DNA of 48,261 nt, taken from contig DATLEI010000103.1 of NCBI GenBank assembly GCA_035525375.1, forward strand, positions 1 through 48,261, written 5' to 3'. The notes under the pieces were generated by a model. The model saw nothing but the letters and a program-made list of their open reading frames with translations. It did no database searches and was not told where the DNA came from. The DNA is from JALZBN01 sp035525375. Lineage in GTDB: Bacteria > Actinomycetota > Acidimicrobiia > Acidimicrobiales > AC-14. Shown here in pieces: positions 46,955-48,261 of the stretch (position 1 is its first letter; every line of letters begins with the position of its first letter). Made by a program: the position numbers and the translations under genes.

Positions 46955-48047
46955 TCTGATCGTCATATCCCACCTTCGTTGGGCGTTCGTGTGGCAACGG
47001 CCCCAGCACCTGATATCGCGCCTCGCCGACGGACAACCGACGTGGTTCGTCGAGGAACCCATCACCGGCGACGTTGACGAGCCCACGCTGCGCACCCGTC
47101 AGCACGGCGCCGTAACCCAGGTGTGGCTGGAGATGCCCGGCGCGCCCCGCCACTACGACTTCGATGATCCCGCAGCCGAGTGCTATATCGACAAGCTCCA
47201 GGAGCTGGTGGGTTGGCAGCCGGCGCGCGCCACCTGGCTCTACACGCCGATCGCATATGAAATGGCGAGAAACCTCGATCCCGCACTTGTCGTCTACGAC
47301 GTGATGGACGACCTTGCGTCATTCAAGGACGCGCCGGCCAGTCTGCGCCGATGCCAAGATCGGCTGCTGTCAGAAGCCGACGTGGTATTCACCGGTGGGC
47401 GGTCACTACACCGCGGCGTCACTGACCGGCGCGCCGACGCTCACTGCTTTCCGAGCGGTGTCGAGAGCGAGCACTTTGCCCAGGCCCTCGACGCCCGCCC
47501 GGCGAAGACGCGGCCGGTGGCCGGCTACGTCGGGGTCATCGACGAACGCCTCGATCCTGAGTTGCTCGCCGGCCTAGCCGCCGCCCTGCCCGATTGGGAC
47601 ATTCACGTCGTCGGGCCCGTCGCCAAGATCGCGCCGGAGTCGCTGCCCTTGGCCCCCAACCTGATCTACCCGGGGCCGGCGCCCTACCAGGACCTGCCGC
47701 AGGTCATGGCGGGGTTCGACGTGGCCCTCATGCCGTTCGCGCTGAACGAGGGCACCCGATCCATCAGCCCAACCAAGACCCTCGAGTACCTCGCCGCCGG
47801 TCTTCCGGTGGTCTCGACCAAGGTGCCCGACGTCGTCACCGAATACGGCGATGTCGTCGCCTTCGCCGACCAGCCCGAGACGTTCGCGGCCGCGTGTCGC
47901 GATGTTCTCGCCGACGACGCAACCGAGCGCCAGAGGCGTGTGACGCCCTTGCTCAAGCGCCACCACTGGGACACCATCGCCAACCGGATGTCGACGGTTC
48001 TCGAGACAGCGTCCACCGACGTAAATGCGCTGGAGGAATCGGTATGA
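46941..48047 (+). CDS. GT4-like glycosyltransferase
   Basis: The 368-residue GT-B enzyme opens L-I-V-I-S-H-L-R-W-A-F-V-W-Q-R-P-Q-H-L-I-S-R. It has V-V-Y-D-V-M-D-D-L-A-S-F, F-P-S-G-V-E-S-E-H-F, G-Y-V-G-V-I-D-E-R at the start of the donor domain, and E-G-T-R-S-I-S-P-T-K-T-L-E-Y-L-A-A-G-L-P-V-V-S-T (donor-binding, with the family Glu). This W-Q-R-P-Q-H type is often next to FAD-dependent mutase-like genes, as here. Overlaps both neighbours (14 bp and 4 bp). Donor and acceptor unknown. Confidence 0.88.
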   Translation: MQWSDLIVISHLRWAFVWQRPQHLISRLADGQPTWFVEEPITGDVDEPTLRTRQHGAVTQVWLEMPGAPRHYDFDDPAAECYIDKLQELVGWQPARATWLYTPIAYEMARNLDPALVVYDVMDDLASFKDAPASLRRCQDRLLSEADVVFTGGRSLHRGVTDRRADAHCFPSGVESEHFAQALDARPAKTRPVAGYVGVIDERLDPELLAGLAAALPDWDIHVVGPVAKIAPESLPLAPNLIYPGPAPYQDLPQVMAGFDVALMPFALNEGTRSISPTKTLEYLAAGLPVVSTKVPDVVTEYGDVVAFADQPETFAAACRDVLADDATERQRRVTPLLKRHHWDTIANRMSTVLETASTDVNALEESV

Positions 48048-48261
48048 AGGACAACCCCCGCATCGTCATAATCGGCGCCGGGCCGACCGGTCTAGGAGCC
48101 GGCTACCGGCTTCAGGAGCTCGGTTACGACGACTGGGTCATTCTCGAGGCCAATGACTACGTGGGTGGCCTGGCGACCTCGTTCACCGACGACGCCGGAT
48201 TCACCTACGACATCGGTGGCCATGTGATGTTCAGCCACTACCAGTACTACGACGAGCTGGT
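48044..48261 (+). CDS. FAD/NAD(P)-binding oxidoreductase, UDP-galactopyranose-mutase/amine-oxidase-like (partial)
   Basis: The first 72 residues before the window ends. The dinucleotide-binding fold is clear: R-I-V-I-I-G-A-G-P-T-G-L-G-A-G-Y-R-L (G-x-G-x-x-G), L-E-A-N-D-Y-V-G-G-L-A-T-S and D-I-G-G-H-V-M-F-S-H-Y, a stretch shared by UDP-galactopyranose-mutase-like and protoporphyrinogen-oxidase-like flavoproteins. The ATG overlaps the preceding stop (ATGA). With the adjoining glycosyltransferase this suggests sugar-nucleotide or glycan modification, but the diagnostic C-terminal part is missing. Confidence 0.83.
   Translation, partial: MKDNPRIVIIGAGPTGLGAGYRLQELGYDDWVILEANDYVGGLATSFTDDAGFTYDIGGHVMFSHYQYYDEL

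Overview
This is a high-GC window, roughly two thirds G+C or more by eye, with dense genes, frequent GTG/TTG starts, and operons whose genes overlap by 4 bp (ATGA/GTGA). The families present fit an actinobacterium: oligoribonuclease next to dut, an AdnAB-type helicase-nuclease pair, a recC-recB-recD operon, an RskA-type anti-sigma factor and a two-domain VOC protein behind an ECF sigma factor. A deep-branching class such as Acidimicrobiia is a guess; nothing here fixes it.

Layout. 1-510: the edge of an integrated element, with the N-terminus of a tyrosine integrase beside a tRNA-Gly(GCC) gene. 529-635: a small element bounded by 13-bp inverted repeats. 659-3360: dut, orn, a diacylglycerol-kinase-like gene and a glycerophosphodiesterase. 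3404-10374: a tightly overlapping operon of AdnA-like, AdnB-like, ECF sigma and double-VOC genes. 10449-14743: DUF4395 membrane protein, SurE, YdeI-like protein, SpoT-like HD hydrolase and an MFS exporter. 14805-23691: recC-recB-recD. Two different double-strand-break resection machines therefore lie within about 20 kb.

23782-31786: a secreted PQQ-type sugar dehydrogenase with C-terminal FG-GAP-like repeats, a small unknown gene, then a probable metal-handling locus. That locus has a lipoprotein made of two nearly identical 180-residue units, a cupredoxin lipoprotein, an orphan anti-sigma factor and a His-rich membrane protein. A lone NuoF-like flavoprotein and a small P-loop kinase follow.

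31793-36881 is the most interesting part. A serine-palmitoyltransferase-like enzyme, an NAD-dependent epimerase-like protein and a large GNAT-like acyltransferase sit together. This matches the three-enzyme bacterial ceramide pathway (Spt, CerR, bCerS). Next to them is an MGDG-synthase-type glycosyltransferase fused through a membrane segment to a degenerate NodB-like domain. I propose a sphingolipid/glycolipid locus in an actinobacterium.

36958-48261: alpha/beta hydrolase, acyl-CoA dehydrogenase and membrane EEP-family phosphoesterase (overlapping operon); a small unknown gene; a DsbA-like/CDF transporter/quinone-oxidoreductase run; rpe with a UGT-type glycosyltransferase; a small coiled-coil membrane protein; and a glycosidase-glycosyltransferase-FAD oxidoreductase operon that runs off the right edge.

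No gap between genes exceeds 300 bp. The longest are 45167-45379, 40201-40372, 511-658 and 43130-43269; apart from the inverted-repeat element in 511-658 I see nothing firm in them. I see no rRNA, CRISPR array or complete insertion sequence.
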